From Saprospiraceae bacterium (GTDB lineage: Bacteria; Bacteroidota; Bacteroidia; Chitinophagales; Saprospiraceae): a stretch of DNA of 64,000 bases. Shown one piece after another: positions 52,285 to 60,889 of the stretch. The notes beneath the pieces are model-generated. The model did no database searches. It was not told where the DNA came from and was given only the letters and a program-made list of their open reading frames with translations. Location: positions 18,988 through 82,987 of the forward strand of contig JAEUUP010000107.1 of assembly GCA_016787525.1 (NCBI GenBank), written 5' to 3'. Within the stretch, counting starts at the first letter, position 1. Every line of letters starts with the position of its first letter. The position numbers and the translations under genes are program-made.

Positions 52285-53886
52285 ATGAAAAACAGCTCGT
52301 TTTTTTTGTTCAGCTTTTTATTTTTAATAACTCAAATCGCTTTCTCGCAATCCCATATTATACCAAAACCCAGCGAAATTACCGTTTCGCCTGACGGAAA
52401 ACAGATTGTTATTTCGTCTAAAACCAAAATTGTTATCAAAAATAAATCGTTGACAAGCACTGCCGAATTTCTGAATGGTTACTTGAGAGAAGTATATGGT
52501 TTTGAGTTGACGACCACACCTGTGGGAAATGGAAAAAATCTTATTGTTTTAGATATTCAAAAAACAGATAATACTGTAAGTGGCGGCTACGCACTGTCCG
52601 TTCATCAAAACGGTGTATCAATAAAAGGCAACGACGCAGCAGGTGTTTTTTATGGGATGCAAAGCCTTTTGCAATTATTACCCACCCAAAAATCGAGCAG
52701 TTTGAGTGTGCCGATGGTCGAGATAAAGGATGCACCTCGTTTCAGCTATCGCGGTATGATGCTCGATGTGAGTCGCCATTTTTTCTCGGTGGCTTATGTC
52801 AAACGCTTTATTGATTTCATTGCTTTGCACAAGATGAATGTTTTTCATTGGCATTTGACCGACGACCAAGGTTGGCGTGTGGAAGTCAAAAAACACCCTA
52901 AACTGATGTCTATCAGTGCTTTCCGCGACAGTACGATTGTTGGACATCACCCTGGAAAAGGTAAAGATGGCGTGCGACACGGCGGTTACTACACACAAGA
53001 AGAAATCAAAGAAGTGGTCAAATACGCCGCTGACCGTTTCGTAGAAGTGATTCCCGAAATAGAGATGCCAGGTCATTCGGAGGCAACATTGGCGGCTTTT
53101 CCGAATTTAGGCTGCACAGGCGGACCTTATATTGTGGCTCAAAATTTTGGTGTTCACAAAGAGGTTTTGTGCGCTGGGAATGACGATGTTTTTGCTTTTT
53201 TACAAGATGTGATTGACGAAATCGCACCTTTATTTCCTTCAAAATACATACACGTTGGCGGCGATGAATGTCCGAAAGACCGTTGGAAAACCTGCGCAAA
53301 ATGTCAAAAACGCATCAAAGACCTCAATTTGAAAGATGAACACGAATTGCAAAGTTATTTTATCCAACGTATGGAAAAATACATCAACAGCAAGGGCAAA
53401 AAGCTGATTGGTTGGGACGAAATATTGGAAGGCGGTTTGTCGAAAACGGCTATTGTGATGAGTTGGCGTGGCGAAAAAGGCGGTATTGAAGCGGCAAAAC
53501 AGAAAAATACGGTCATTATGACTCCGACAACTTATGTCTATTTCGATTATGGTCAAGTCAAACCCGAAGATTCGTTGGTCATTGGCGGCTTTTTACCGCT
53601 CGAAAAAGTCTATGGCTACGAGCCGATTCCGAAGGAACTGACTGCTGACGAAGCGCAATATGTTCTGGGTGGTCAAGCGAATTTGTGGACGGAATACGTG
53701 GCATATCCTTCCAAAGTGGAATATATGCTGTTTCCTCGCATGACGGCTCTGAGTGAGGTTTTATGGAGTAAAAAAGAGCAACGAAATTATGATGATTTTC
53801 AAAAACGGTTGTTGACGCAGTTTCAACGATACGATTTATGGAAAGTAAATTATCATAAGGCGTGGTTGAATGGGTATAAAAAATAG
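52285..53886 (+). CDS. Beta-N-acetylhexosaminidase, GH20 (complete)
   Basis: 533 residues from the ATG at 52285, which opens the signal peptide MKNSSFFLFSFLFLITQIAFSQ; a frame from 52228 includes a 10-mer that I regard as leader DNA. An N-terminal GH20b domain (about 22-150) is followed by the barrel: YRGMMLDVSRHFF, NVFHWHLTDDQGWRVEV, VIPEIEMPGHSEAT and HVGGDECPKD with catalytic Asp327-Glu328. It closely resembles the GH20 at the left edge but lacks the C-terminal chitobiase and discoidin-like modules. It ends 15 nt before the cytochrome/DUF1553 gene. Confidence 0.95.
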   Translation: MKNSSFFLFSFLFLITQIAFSQSHIIPKPSEITVSPDGKQIVISSKTKIVIKNKSLTSTAEFLNGYLREVYGFELTTTPVGNGKNLIVLDIQKTDNTVSGGYALSVHQNGVSIKGNDAAGVFYGMQSLLQLLPTQKSSSLSVPMVEIKDAPRFSYRGMMLDVSRHFFSVAYVKRFIDFIALHKMNVFHWHLTDDQGWRVEVKKHPKLMSISAFRDSTIVGHHPGKGKDGVRHGGYYTQEEIKEVVKYAADRFVEVIPEIEMPGHSEATLAAFPNLGCTGGPYIVAQNFGVHKEVLCAGNDDVFAFLQDVIDEIAPLFPSKYIHVGGDECPKDRWKTCAKCQKRIKDLNLKDEHELQSYFIQRMEKYINSKGKKLIGWDEILEGGLSKTAIVMSWRGEKGGIEAAKQKNTVIMTPTTYVYFDYGQVKPEDSLVIGGFLPLEKVYGYEPIPKELTADEAQYVLGGQANLWTEYVAYPSKVEYMLFPRMTALSEVLWSKKEQRNYDDFQKRLLTQFQRYDLWKVNYHKAWLNGYKK

Positions 53887-53901
53887 CTAAAATTATGAAC
53901 A

Positions 53902-56229
53902 ATGAAAATCAAACCAATTATTCTAATCATCGCTATTTTAGGTAGTTCGACGGCTTGGTATGCCTGCCGTACTGAGGGGGGAAGTAACAGCATTCCTGAC
54001 AAAATCAGTTACAATTTCCACATTCGTCCCATCCTTTCCGACAAGTGCTTTGCTTGTCACGGTCCCGATGCCAATAAGCGAAAAGCGGACTTTCGTTTAG
54101 ATATTGAAGAATATGCTTTCAAACCGTTGAAGGAAACCAAAGGCGCATTTGCCATTGTGCGAGGCAAACCCGAAGAGTCGGAATTGTTCAAACGCATCAC
54201 GTCCAAAGACCCAAACTATCAGATGCCTACGCCTGATTCGCATTTGGGTAGTTTGAATGAAAATGAGATAAAAATCATTGAAAAATGGATAAAACAAGGC
54301 GCGAAATACGAAAAACACTGGGCTTTTATCAAACCCGAAAAAGCCGCTTTGCCTTCAGTAAAAGACAAAAATTGGGTTAAAAATGAAATAGATTATTTCA
54401 CACAAGCCAAAATGACCGAAAAAGGCTTGACACCCAATCCAGAAGCGGGCAAAGAATATTTGCTCAAAAGAGCTGCTTTAGACCTCACAGGTTTGTTGCC
54501 TTCTCTGGATTTGATGAATGAATTTACGGCTGATAACAGTGAAAATGCTTACGAAAAAGCCATTGATAAACTCTTAACCACCCCTCAGTATGGCGAGAAA
54601 ATGGCAGTGCATTGGCTCGATTTGGCACGTTATGCCGATAGTTATGGCTATCAAGATGACAATATTCGCACGCAATGGGCTTGGCGCGATTGGGTGATTC
54701 ATGCTTTCAATGAAAATATGCCTTACGATAAATTCATCACATGGCAATTGGCAGGCGATATGTTGCCAGACTCGAACAAAGAAGCCATACTCGCCACAGC
54801 TTTTTTACGCAACCACAAATACACCGAAGAAGGCGGCATTATTCCAGAAGAATACCGCATTGAGTACAATTTGGATAAAACGAAAACATATTCAAAAGGC
54901 ATTTTGGGATTGACTGCCGAATGTGCGCAATGCCACGACCACAAATACGACCCAATTTCACAAAAGGATTATTATCAATTGTTTGCGTTTTTCAACAACA
55001 GTAAAGAAAAGGGTTTCGAGGGCGATGTCAGTCAATCGCAACCCGCCAAAAATCCTAAATTGCAACTGACCGATAAGGAAATAAAAGCCATTTACACTTT
55101 TATCAACAAAAAAGATACGGGCAGTCTAACAGTATCTGTCATGGGTGAATTGAATGGCAAAAGAGATACGCCACGTGTGACACGCATATTGAAACGTGGT
55201 GCTTACGATCAGCCGAGCGATACTGTCAAAGCCGCCGCTTTGGCAGCCGTTATGCCTTTTGATACGACCCGATTACCACGTAACAGACTCGGTTTGGCAC
55301 AATGGACAGTGGATAAAAACAATCCTTTGACGGCGCGAGTGTTCGTTAATCAATTGTGGCAAGAGTTTTTGGGCAATGGTTTGGTCAAAACCACAGGTGA
55401 CTTTGGTATGCAAGGCAATTTGCCCACGCATCCAGAGCTTTTGGATTGGCTTGCTGTGGATTTTATGGAACATAATTGGGACATCAAACGCCTCGTGAAG
55501 CAGATTTTATTATCTGCTACCTACCGACAATCGGCAAAAGTGAGAGACGAACACTTAGCTATTGACCCCGAAAACCTCTATTTGGCGCGATACGCTCGCA
55601 CGAGAGTCAAAGCCGAATTTGTTCGAGACATCGTTTTAGGCAGTAGTGGTTTGTTGCATAAAGACATTGGCGGCCCAAGTGTCAAACCTTATCAACCCAA
55701 AGGTCTGTGGGAAAGAGCGACATCTGGCAGGGGCGTTTTAGCCAAATATGAATTGGACGAAGGCGAAGCCCTGTATCGTCGTGGTATGTACACGTTTATC
55801 AAATTGACCGTACCGCCGCCTTCGATGATACTTTTCGATGCCAGCAACCGCGACCAATGTGAGGTCAAACGCTCCAAAACGAGTACGCCTTTGCAAGCTC
55901 TCATCATGCTCAACGACCCCTCAGTATTGGAGGCTTCAAGAGCCTTTGCACAACGGCTTTTGACAGAACAGAACGGTATTGATGATAAAATCAACAAGGC
56001 ATTTCAGACCATTATTTGCCGAAAACCATCGGAGAAAGAGCAAAAAATTCTGAAATCTTATTTTGAAGAACAATTGGTTTTGTTTAAAAATAAAAAATTA
56101 GATGCCGAAAAAACATTGTCAATCGGTGCTTCACCTATCAATAAACAAGTGGATTTGAACGAATCGGCAGCGTTGATGAAGGTGGTGAGTACGATTTATA
56201 ATATGGAGGAGGCGATTACGAAGACGTAA
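53902..56229 (+). CDS. DUF1549/DUF1553 surface protein with cytochrome c motif
   Basis: A 775-residue exported protein of a class best known from Planctomycetes. A planctomycete cytochrome c domain carries heme motif CFACH (49-53) in FHIRPILSDKCFACHGPDANKRKADFRLD; then DUF1549 (ALDLTGLLPSLDLMNEF...YGEKMAVHWLDLARYADSYGYQDDNIRTQW...CAQCHDHKYDPISQKDYYQLFAFFNN, a second CxxCH) and C-terminal DUF1553 (ALMDPSV-type region, NDPSVLEASRAFAQRLL). Leads a block with a DUF1501 partner. Thought to act on surface polysaccharides; activity unproven. Three 10-mers (53970, 54581, 55917), all at natural-looking positions. Confidence 0.9.
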   Translation: MKIKPIILIIAILGSSTAWYACRTEGGSNSIPDKISYNFHIRPILSDKCFACHGPDANKRKADFRLDIEEYAFKPLKETKGAFAIVRGKPEESELFKRITSKDPNYQMPTPDSHLGSLNENEIKIIEKWIKQGAKYEKHWAFIKPEKAALPSVKDKNWVKNEIDYFTQAKMTEKGLTPNPEAGKEYLLKRAALDLTGLLPSLDLMNEFTADNSENAYEKAIDKLLTTPQYGEKMAVHWLDLARYADSYGYQDDNIRTQWAWRDWVIHAFNENMPYDKFITWQLAGDMLPDSNKEAILATAFLRNHKYTEEGGIIPEEYRIEYNLDKTKTYSKGILGLTAECAQCHDHKYDPISQKDYYQLFAFFNNSKEKGFEGDVSQSQPAKNPKLQLTDKEIKAIYTFINKKDTGSLTVSVMGELNGKRDTPRVTRILKRGAYDQPSDTVKAAALAAVMPFDTTRLPRNRLGLAQWTVDKNNPLTARVFVNQLWQEFLGNGLVKTTGDFGMQGNLPTHPELLDWLAVDFMEHNWDIKRLVKQILLSATYRQSAKVRDEHLAIDPENLYLARYARTRVKAEFVRDIVLGSSGLLHKDIGGPSVKPYQPKGLWERATSGRGVLAKYELDEGEALYRRGMYTFIKLTVPPPSMILFDASNRDQCEVKRSKTSTPLQALIMLNDPSVLEASRAFAQRLLTEQNGIDDKINKAFQTIICRKPSEKEQKILKSYFEEQLVLFKNKKLDAEKTLSIGASPINKQVDLNESAALMKVVSTIYNMEEAITKT

Positions 56230-56232
56230 AAA

Positions 56233-57144
56233 ATGAATCACATCAAATTAATATTCATTATTCTGCTTTTTTCTATAAAAAGCTTTGGTCAAACGGAATT
56301 TATGCCGATTGGCTCAACCACATATACCGCTTATATAGCTTATGGAGACGAAGGCAGTGCTGTTTTCAATCCGCTGAAAGACACTTTGTGTAATGGCGAA
56401 CCTTGTCGAAAGGTAAAAAACACAAGAAAGAACAAGAAAACGAATGCCATTTTCACAGAATATGTCTATTTTCAACAAAAAAGTGATTCCATTTTTGAAT
56501 ACAATGAATATAATAAAAAATGGTTTTTTTTATTTAAAAATCACTATAATGTTGGTGATTCATTTGATATTAAAGAGGTTATAGCAAATTCTGCTTTTAC
56601 AAATACCAACGTTTATGTTGACTCTGTTGTGGTTGCAAATGGTATCAAACGTTATGCTTGTCGCATAAAATGCTTACCATATTCAAATATAAGCCCTTTG
56701 ATTTTTACTCATTTCAATCTTTACGATAAATTCATACCTGACCAAAACTGGCATTTATACAGTATTTGTACCCGGGCTTATAATGACGGTTACTACTATT
56801 ATCCACTTTGCTACACAGAAAACGCAATTGACTATCATACACCTTTATATACAGGGCCCAATTGTGATTCAATTACGCGCACTCTAAATCCAATACAGTT
56901 GCCTGAAAATTTGGATTTTACACTATCGCCAAACCCCGCAAATAGCTTTTTGTCAATAAAAAGTGGTCAAAAACAATCTATTCGATTGAATATTCTAAAC
57001 ATACAAGGTCAATTGATTTTAGAAAAAACGATAGTTGCACCAGATGAACTTAATATCAGTGAATTTCCAAATGGCATTTATTTAGTAAAAGCAGAAAGTG
57101 AAAAAGGTATTTCGAAAACTCAAAAACTCATTGTACATCATTAA
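56233..57144 (+). CDS. Secreted hypothetical protein with T9SS type A sorting domain
   Basis: A 303-residue protein with signal peptide (MNHIKLIFIILLFSIKSFGQ) and C-terminal T9SS type A domain (LDFTLSPNPANSFLSIKSG...LNILNIQGQLILEKTI...FPNGIYLVKAESEKGISKTQKLIVHH). The middle is a single beta-rich region with two Cys pairs (LCNGEPCR, YACRIKCLPY). No enzymatic motif seen. It interrupts the DUF1553-DUF1501 pair, and like 48998-50590 it is more A+T-rich than the enzymes around it, so it may be an insertion. No 10-mer. Confidence 0.82.
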   Translation: MNHIKLIFIILLFSIKSFGQTEFMPIGSTTYTAYIAYGDEGSAVFNPLKDTLCNGEPCRKVKNTRKNKKTNAIFTEYVYFQQKSDSIFEYNEYNKKWFFLFKNHYNVGDSFDIKEVIANSAFTNTNVYVDSVVVANGIKRYACRIKCLPYSNISPLIFTHFNLYDKFIPDQNWHLYSICTRAYNDGYYYYPLCYTENAIDYHTPLYTGPNCDSITRTLNPIQLPENLDFTLSPNPANSFLSIKSGQKQSIRLNILNIQGQLILEKTIVAPDELNISEFPNGIYLVKAESEKGISKTQKLIVHH

Positions 57145-57220
57145 AATACAAAAAAATAAAACTCATTTTACCCCCTCAGTATAAGAGCTGTTTTTTAATC
57201 AAATTCAGAATTTACAAAAA

Positions 57221-57685
57221 ATGAAAATAATAAATATCGCCTTATCGGTGAGCCTGTTGATGGCTTCTTGCAATACACAAAGTATTGAAAATAAATCAAA
57301 ATCTGTCAATCCCCTTCTCGGAACGTGGAAGTTGCAGACAGGCGTTTTGATTGAAAAAGGCGATACCACGACCACCGACTACACAAAAGAGGTGTCTTTT
57401 ATTAAAATTATTAACGATACACATTTTGCTTTCATTCAACATGATTTGGCAAAAGGGAAAGGCGCAAAGCCTGTATTTTCTGCGGGTGGTGGCAGCTATA
57501 CATTTTCTGATAGCACTTACACAGAACATCTTGAATATTGCAACGAAAGAGCTTGGGAAGACAATAAATTCTCATTTACGATAACAGTGCGTGGCGATAC
57601 ACTTGTCCAAAAAGGGGTTGAAAAAATCGAAGGAACGGATGTTAACCGCCTAAATATTGAAACGTATGTCAAAGTGAAAAAATAA
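57221..57685 (+). CDS. Small lipocalin-like lipoprotein (hypothetical)
   Basis: A 154-residue lipoprotein (MKIINIALSVSLLMASC, Cys17). NPLLGTWKLQTG and the later GGGSYTFSDSTYTEHLEYC resemble small Bacteroidetes lipocalin-like/DUF4488-type domains, which form one beta-barrel with unknown ligands. It begins 40 nt past a 10-mer (57172) and ends 5 nt before the DUF1501 gene, so it is in the same transcript as that gene. Confidence 0.72.
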   Translation: MKIINIALSVSLLMASCNTQSIENKSKSVNPLLGTWKLQTGVLIEKGDTTTTDYTKEVSFIKIINDTHFAFIQHDLAKGKGAKPVFSAGGGSYTFSDSTYTEHLEYCNERAWEDNKFSFTITVRGDTLVQKGVEKIEGTDVNRLNIETYVKVKK

Positions 57686-57689
57686 AATC

Positions 57690-59132
57690 ATGGAAAAAGA
57701 AATATTAGAACACGGACTCAATATAAACCGCCGCAAATTCCTCTCAAGCCTCGGCATCGGCATCGGCAGTGCGGCATTAGGCTCTTTGCTGATTCCTGAT
57801 TTATTCGGCAGCAAAGAAGATGCGATTATGGCAGGTTTGCCGCATTTTGCACCCAAGGCAAAACGGGTTATTTATCTATTCCAAAACGGTGCGCCCTCGC
57901 AATTGGATTTGTTTGACTACAAACCCAAATTGAATGAAATGCACGGACAAGACCTCCCTGCGTCTATTCGCATGGGTCAACGACTGACAGGAATGACTGC
58001 CAATCAAGCCAAATTTCCATTAGCGGGTTCAGTTTTTAAATTCAAGCAATACGGCGAACATGGCACTTGGTTGAGCGAGTTGCTGCCGCATACTTCTAAG
58101 ATTGTCAACGATTTATGTGTTATAAAAACCATTCACACCGAAGCCATCAACCACGACCCAGCTTTGACCTTCTTCCAAACAGGGGCGCAAGTTGGCAACC
58201 GTCCGAGTTTTGGCTCGTGGTTGAGTTATGGTTTGGGCAGCGAAAACAAAAATTTGCCTGCGTTTTGTGTGTTATTGTCCAAAGGAAAAGGCAACGGGCA
58301 AGGCGTATATTCAAAATTGTGGACAAATGGTTTTTTGGATTCCACGCATCAAGGCGTGCAATTCAGCAGCGGCGACAATCCTGTTTTGTACCTCAACAAT
58401 CCCGATGCCATTGACAAAGAAGACCGCCGCCGTATGCTCGACAAAGTGGCTGAACTCAATGGCGAAAGCTACAAAGAATTTGGCGACCCTGAAATTCAAG
58501 CGAAAATTCAGCAATACGAAATGGCATTCCGTATGCAAACGGCTGTGCCAGAAGTCACGGATATTCGCAACGAACCCAAAGACATCATCAAATTGTACGG
58601 ACCCGATTGCCTCATTCCTGGCACTTATGCCGCGAATTGCCTTTTAGCCCGAAAACTCTCCGAAAACGGTGTGCGTTTCGTGCAATTGTACCATCAAGGT
58701 TGGGACGGACACGGCAATCTCCCTGGCGAAATCAGAGGGCAATGTATGGACACCGACCAAGCATCAGCGGCTCTCATCACCGACTTGAAACAACGGGGTT
58801 TGCTCGACGAAACGCTCGTGATTTGGGGCGGCGAATTTGGCCGCACCAACTACTGTCAAGGTCCTTTGACCAAAGAAAGTTATGGTCGTGACCACCACCC
58901 ACGCTGTTTTACAATTTGGATGGCAGGCGGTGGCGTAAAGCCTGGCGTTTATGGTGAAACCGATGAATTTGGTTATAATATTACCGAAAATCCTGTTCAT
59001 GTCAATGATTTTCATGCCACAGCCTTGCATTTGATGGGTCTTGACCATGAAAAATTAACCTATAAGCATTTGGGCAGACGGTATCGTTTGACGGATGTGG
59101 CGGGGAAAGTGGTTAAGGGAATTGTGGCGTGA
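57690..59132 (+). CDS. DUF1501 protein (alkaline-phosphatase/sulfatase superfamily), Tat-exported
   Basis: A 480-residue protein with a Tat leader (LNINRRKFLSSLGIGIGSAALGSLL). DUF1501 belongs to the alkaline phosphatase-like clan; typical stretches are RVIYLFQNGAPSQLDLFDYKPKLNEMHGQDLP, INHDPALTFFQTG, VRFVQLYHQGWDGHGNLPGEIRGQC, TLVIWGGEFGRTNYCQG and YGRDHHPRCFTIWMAGGGVKPG with metal-ligand-like His residues. Nearly always encoded beside a DUF1549/DUF1553 gene, as here. Hydrolytic activity is inferred. It lies in a 3.8-kb stretch with no 10-mer. Confidence 0.92.
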   Translation: MEKEILEHGLNINRRKFLSSLGIGIGSAALGSLLIPDLFGSKEDAIMAGLPHFAPKAKRVIYLFQNGAPSQLDLFDYKPKLNEMHGQDLPASIRMGQRLTGMTANQAKFPLAGSVFKFKQYGEHGTWLSELLPHTSKIVNDLCVIKTIHTEAINHDPALTFFQTGAQVGNRPSFGSWLSYGLGSENKNLPAFCVLLSKGKGNGQGVYSKLWTNGFLDSTHQGVQFSSGDNPVLYLNNPDAIDKEDRRRMLDKVAELNGESYKEFGDPEIQAKIQQYEMAFRMQTAVPEVTDIRNEPKDIIKLYGPDCLIPGTYAANCLLARKLSENGVRFVQLYHQGWDGHGNLPGEIRGQCMDTDQASAALITDLKQRGLLDETLVIWGGEFGRTNYCQGPLTKESYGRDHHPRCFTIWMAGGGVKPGVYGETDEFGYNITENPVHVNDFHATALHLMGLDHEKLTYKHLGRRYRLTDVAGKVVKGIVA

Positions 59133-59144
59133 AATACGAATGAC

Positions 59145-59750
59145 ATGGAAAAAAAATTTTGGATTCTTTGTTTCCTTACTTTAATGATTTCATGTAAAGA
59201 GTCATTTAAAAAAGGCATTGTTACATCACCTGACTTTAAAAGTGAATTTGAACTTGATAGTACAGTAGAACTTCAAAATGTAAGAGATGCAGCTTATGGG
59301 TATTTATTTTCATACCCAACAAGTTTTAAAGAGCAAATTGATACTGCAGATAACATAGTGTTTTATTCAATTGACAAAAAAGCAAAATTAATGTGCTTTG
59401 TAGAGGGTAATGTTGCAGTTGCAGATTCTTTAACAAACTACCTGTTTGAATACTATCAAAATGTTAATAAAGGCAATCATCCATACATAAAAGGCTCTAA
59501 ATCAATAAAAAAACAATTGATTTATAATAACTTATGGAATAACAAGGGTGAATTTACCATTTTAGGGCAATCAGATACAACTGAGTTTATTTGGAAAACA
59601 GAATTATCTGAATTTCCAATTAGTGGCGATTTGATTTTTAAAAATATGTTATTTACATACCCAATTTTAGAACGCAGTAAATATCAAGCCATAGGTATTG
59701 AGATGGCAAAAGAGTTTGGAAACCAGTTTACTCGGTTGAAAAGGGAATAA
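59145..59750 (+). CDS. Hypothetical lipoprotein
   Basis: A 201-residue protein with lipoprotein signal (MEKKFWILCFLTLMISC, Cys17). It is A+T-rich, and contains no motif I recognise; the central part alternates charged and beta-prone segments (FYSIDKKAKLMCFVEGNVAVADS, EFTILGQSDTTEFIWKTELSEFPISGD). It sits 12 nt after the DUF1501 gene and 14 nt before the NHL gene, so it is probably co-transcribed. Codon use differs from both neighbours; it may have been acquired separately. Confidence 0.7.
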   Translation: MEKKFWILCFLTLMISCKESFKKGIVTSPDFKSEFELDSTVELQNVRDAAYGYLFSYPTSFKEQIDTADNIVFYSIDKKAKLMCFVEGNVAVADSLTNYLFEYYQNVNKGNHPYIKGSKSIKKQLIYNNLWNNKGEFTILGQSDTTEFIWKTELSEFPISGDLIFKNMLFTYPILERSKYQAIGIEMAKEFGNQFTRLKRE

Positions 59751-59764
59751 GCTAACCAATCATC

Positions 59765-60835
59765 ATGCAAAGAAAAGATTTCATAAAAACCACGTCCTTC
59801 GGCTTGCTCGGCGCAATGCTGACCCCTCTCCACAGGAGTCCTTACGGACAGTATCTCGCCAAAAATGAAGTCATTTTGGGACATAATAACAAACGCTACA
59901 AAATCAATACCCGTTGGAGTCAAGCGGATGTGGCGCGTTATCCTGTCAATAATTGCCATGAAATGGTGCAGGACAAAAAAGGTCGAATCTTGCTTTTGAC
60001 CGACGAAACCCGCAATAATGTCTTGATTTATGATAAAAATGGTAAAATATTGGATAGTTGGGGCAAAGAATATCCTGGCGCACATGGTTTGACGTTATTC
60101 AATGAAAACGGTGAAGATGTCTTGTTTATTTGCGATAATACACGCCATCAAGTCATAAAAACCACGATTGACGGGCGGGTTTTGATGACTTTGGATTATC
60201 CCAAAGAGACGGGCGTTTATGCAAAAGCGGAAGAATATGTGCCGACGGAAACGGCTATTGCACCGAATGGCGATATTTATGTGGCGGATGGATATGGGAA
60301 AGATTATGTCATTCAGTACAACCACAAAGGCGAATATATCCGTCATTTTGGCGGCAAAGGCGATACGGCGGCGCATTTGAGCAATGCTCATGGTGTTTGT
60401 GTGGATATGCGTGATAAGGCGAATCCGTGTTTAATGGTGACTTCTCGGGTACAAAATGCTTTTAAAAAGTATGATTTAGAAGGCAAATATTTAGAAACGA
60501 TTGACCTGAAAGGGGCTTGGGTGTGTCGTCCTGTTATAAAAGGTGATTATTTGTATGCGGCTGTTTTACAATCGAATAGCCGTCAATGGGCGCAATCAGG
60601 TTTTGTAACCATTTTGGATAAAAACAATAAGGTCGTCTCCAATTTGGCTGGTAGTACCCCTCTCCAAAGGAGTCCTGACGGACAGTATAGTGGTGCGCAA
60701 GTCGAAGAAATGTACCAAACCATCAAGGCATTTCAGTATCCACACGATGTATTGATTGACGATGAAGAAAATATGTATGTGGCACAGTGGAATTCGGGCA
60801 AAACGTATCCGATAAAGTTAGAACCAGTTGTTTAA
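59765..60835 (+). CDS. NHL-repeat six-bladed propeller protein
   Basis: A 356-residue exported protein with leader MQRKDFIKTTSFGLLGAML. NHL blades are seen as GRILLLTDETRNNVLIYDKNGKILDSWG, GEDVLFICDNTRHQVIKTTIDGRVLMTL, GDIYVADGYGKDYVIQYNHKGEYIRHFGGKG, and PHDVLIDDEENMYVAQWNSGKTYP. Relatives are lyase-like or binding propellers of the periplasm. It carries two copies of the 31-nt repeat in frame: one right after the signal segment (residues about 20-30, TPLHRSPYGQY) and one at about 298-308 (TPLQRSPDGQY). No other gene here has two. No short 10-mer is present. Confidence 0.85.
   Translation: MQRKDFIKTTSFGLLGAMLTPLHRSPYGQYLAKNEVILGHNNKRYKINTRWSQADVARYPVNNCHEMVQDKKGRILLLTDETRNNVLIYDKNGKILDSWGKEYPGAHGLTLFNENGEDVLFICDNTRHQVIKTTIDGRVLMTLDYPKETGVYAKAEEYVPTETAIAPNGDIYVADGYGKDYVIQYNHKGEYIRHFGGKGDTAAHLSNAHGVCVDMRDKANPCLMVTSRVQNAFKKYDLEGKYLETIDLKGAWVCRPVIKGDYLYAAVLQSNSRQWAQSGFVTILDKNNKVVSNLAGSTPLQRSPDGQYSGAQVEEMYQTIKAFQYPHDVLIDDEENMYVAQWNSGKTYPIKLEPVV
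59823..59853 (+). repeat. 31-nt long repeat, copy 2
   Basis: It begins CCCCTCTCCACAGGAG and ends TTACGGACAGTA. Preceded by A like all three copies. It contains two potential small hairpins (CTCC/GGAG and GTCC/GGAC) and is read in frame at the end of the leader of the propeller protein. Confidence 0.9.
60657..60687 (+). repeat. 31-nt long repeat, copy 3
   Basis: It begins CCCCTCTCCAAAGGAG and ends TGACGGACAGTA, read in frame as TPLQRSPDGQY in the C-terminal blade region. It differs from copy 2 at two positions. Confidence 0.9.
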
Positions 60836-60838
60836 TGA

Positions 60839-60871
60839 AACGTCGGGGAGGTTTGAAACCTCCCCGACGTT
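60839..60871. terminator. Strong GC-rich hairpin after the propeller gene
   Basis: A perfect 16-bp inverted repeat with one central base: AACGTCGGGGAGGTTT and its reverse complement AAACCTCCCCGACGTT. No T-run follows, so it may be a processing or stabilising element before the next gene. Confidence 0.7.
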
Positions 60872-60889
60872 AGTCAATAATAAATTTCT

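Noticed and set aside
16296..53955. GGTAGTTCGACG found at both about 16296 and 53941
   Set aside because: A 12-nt chance match; the flanks are unrelated and there are no further copies.
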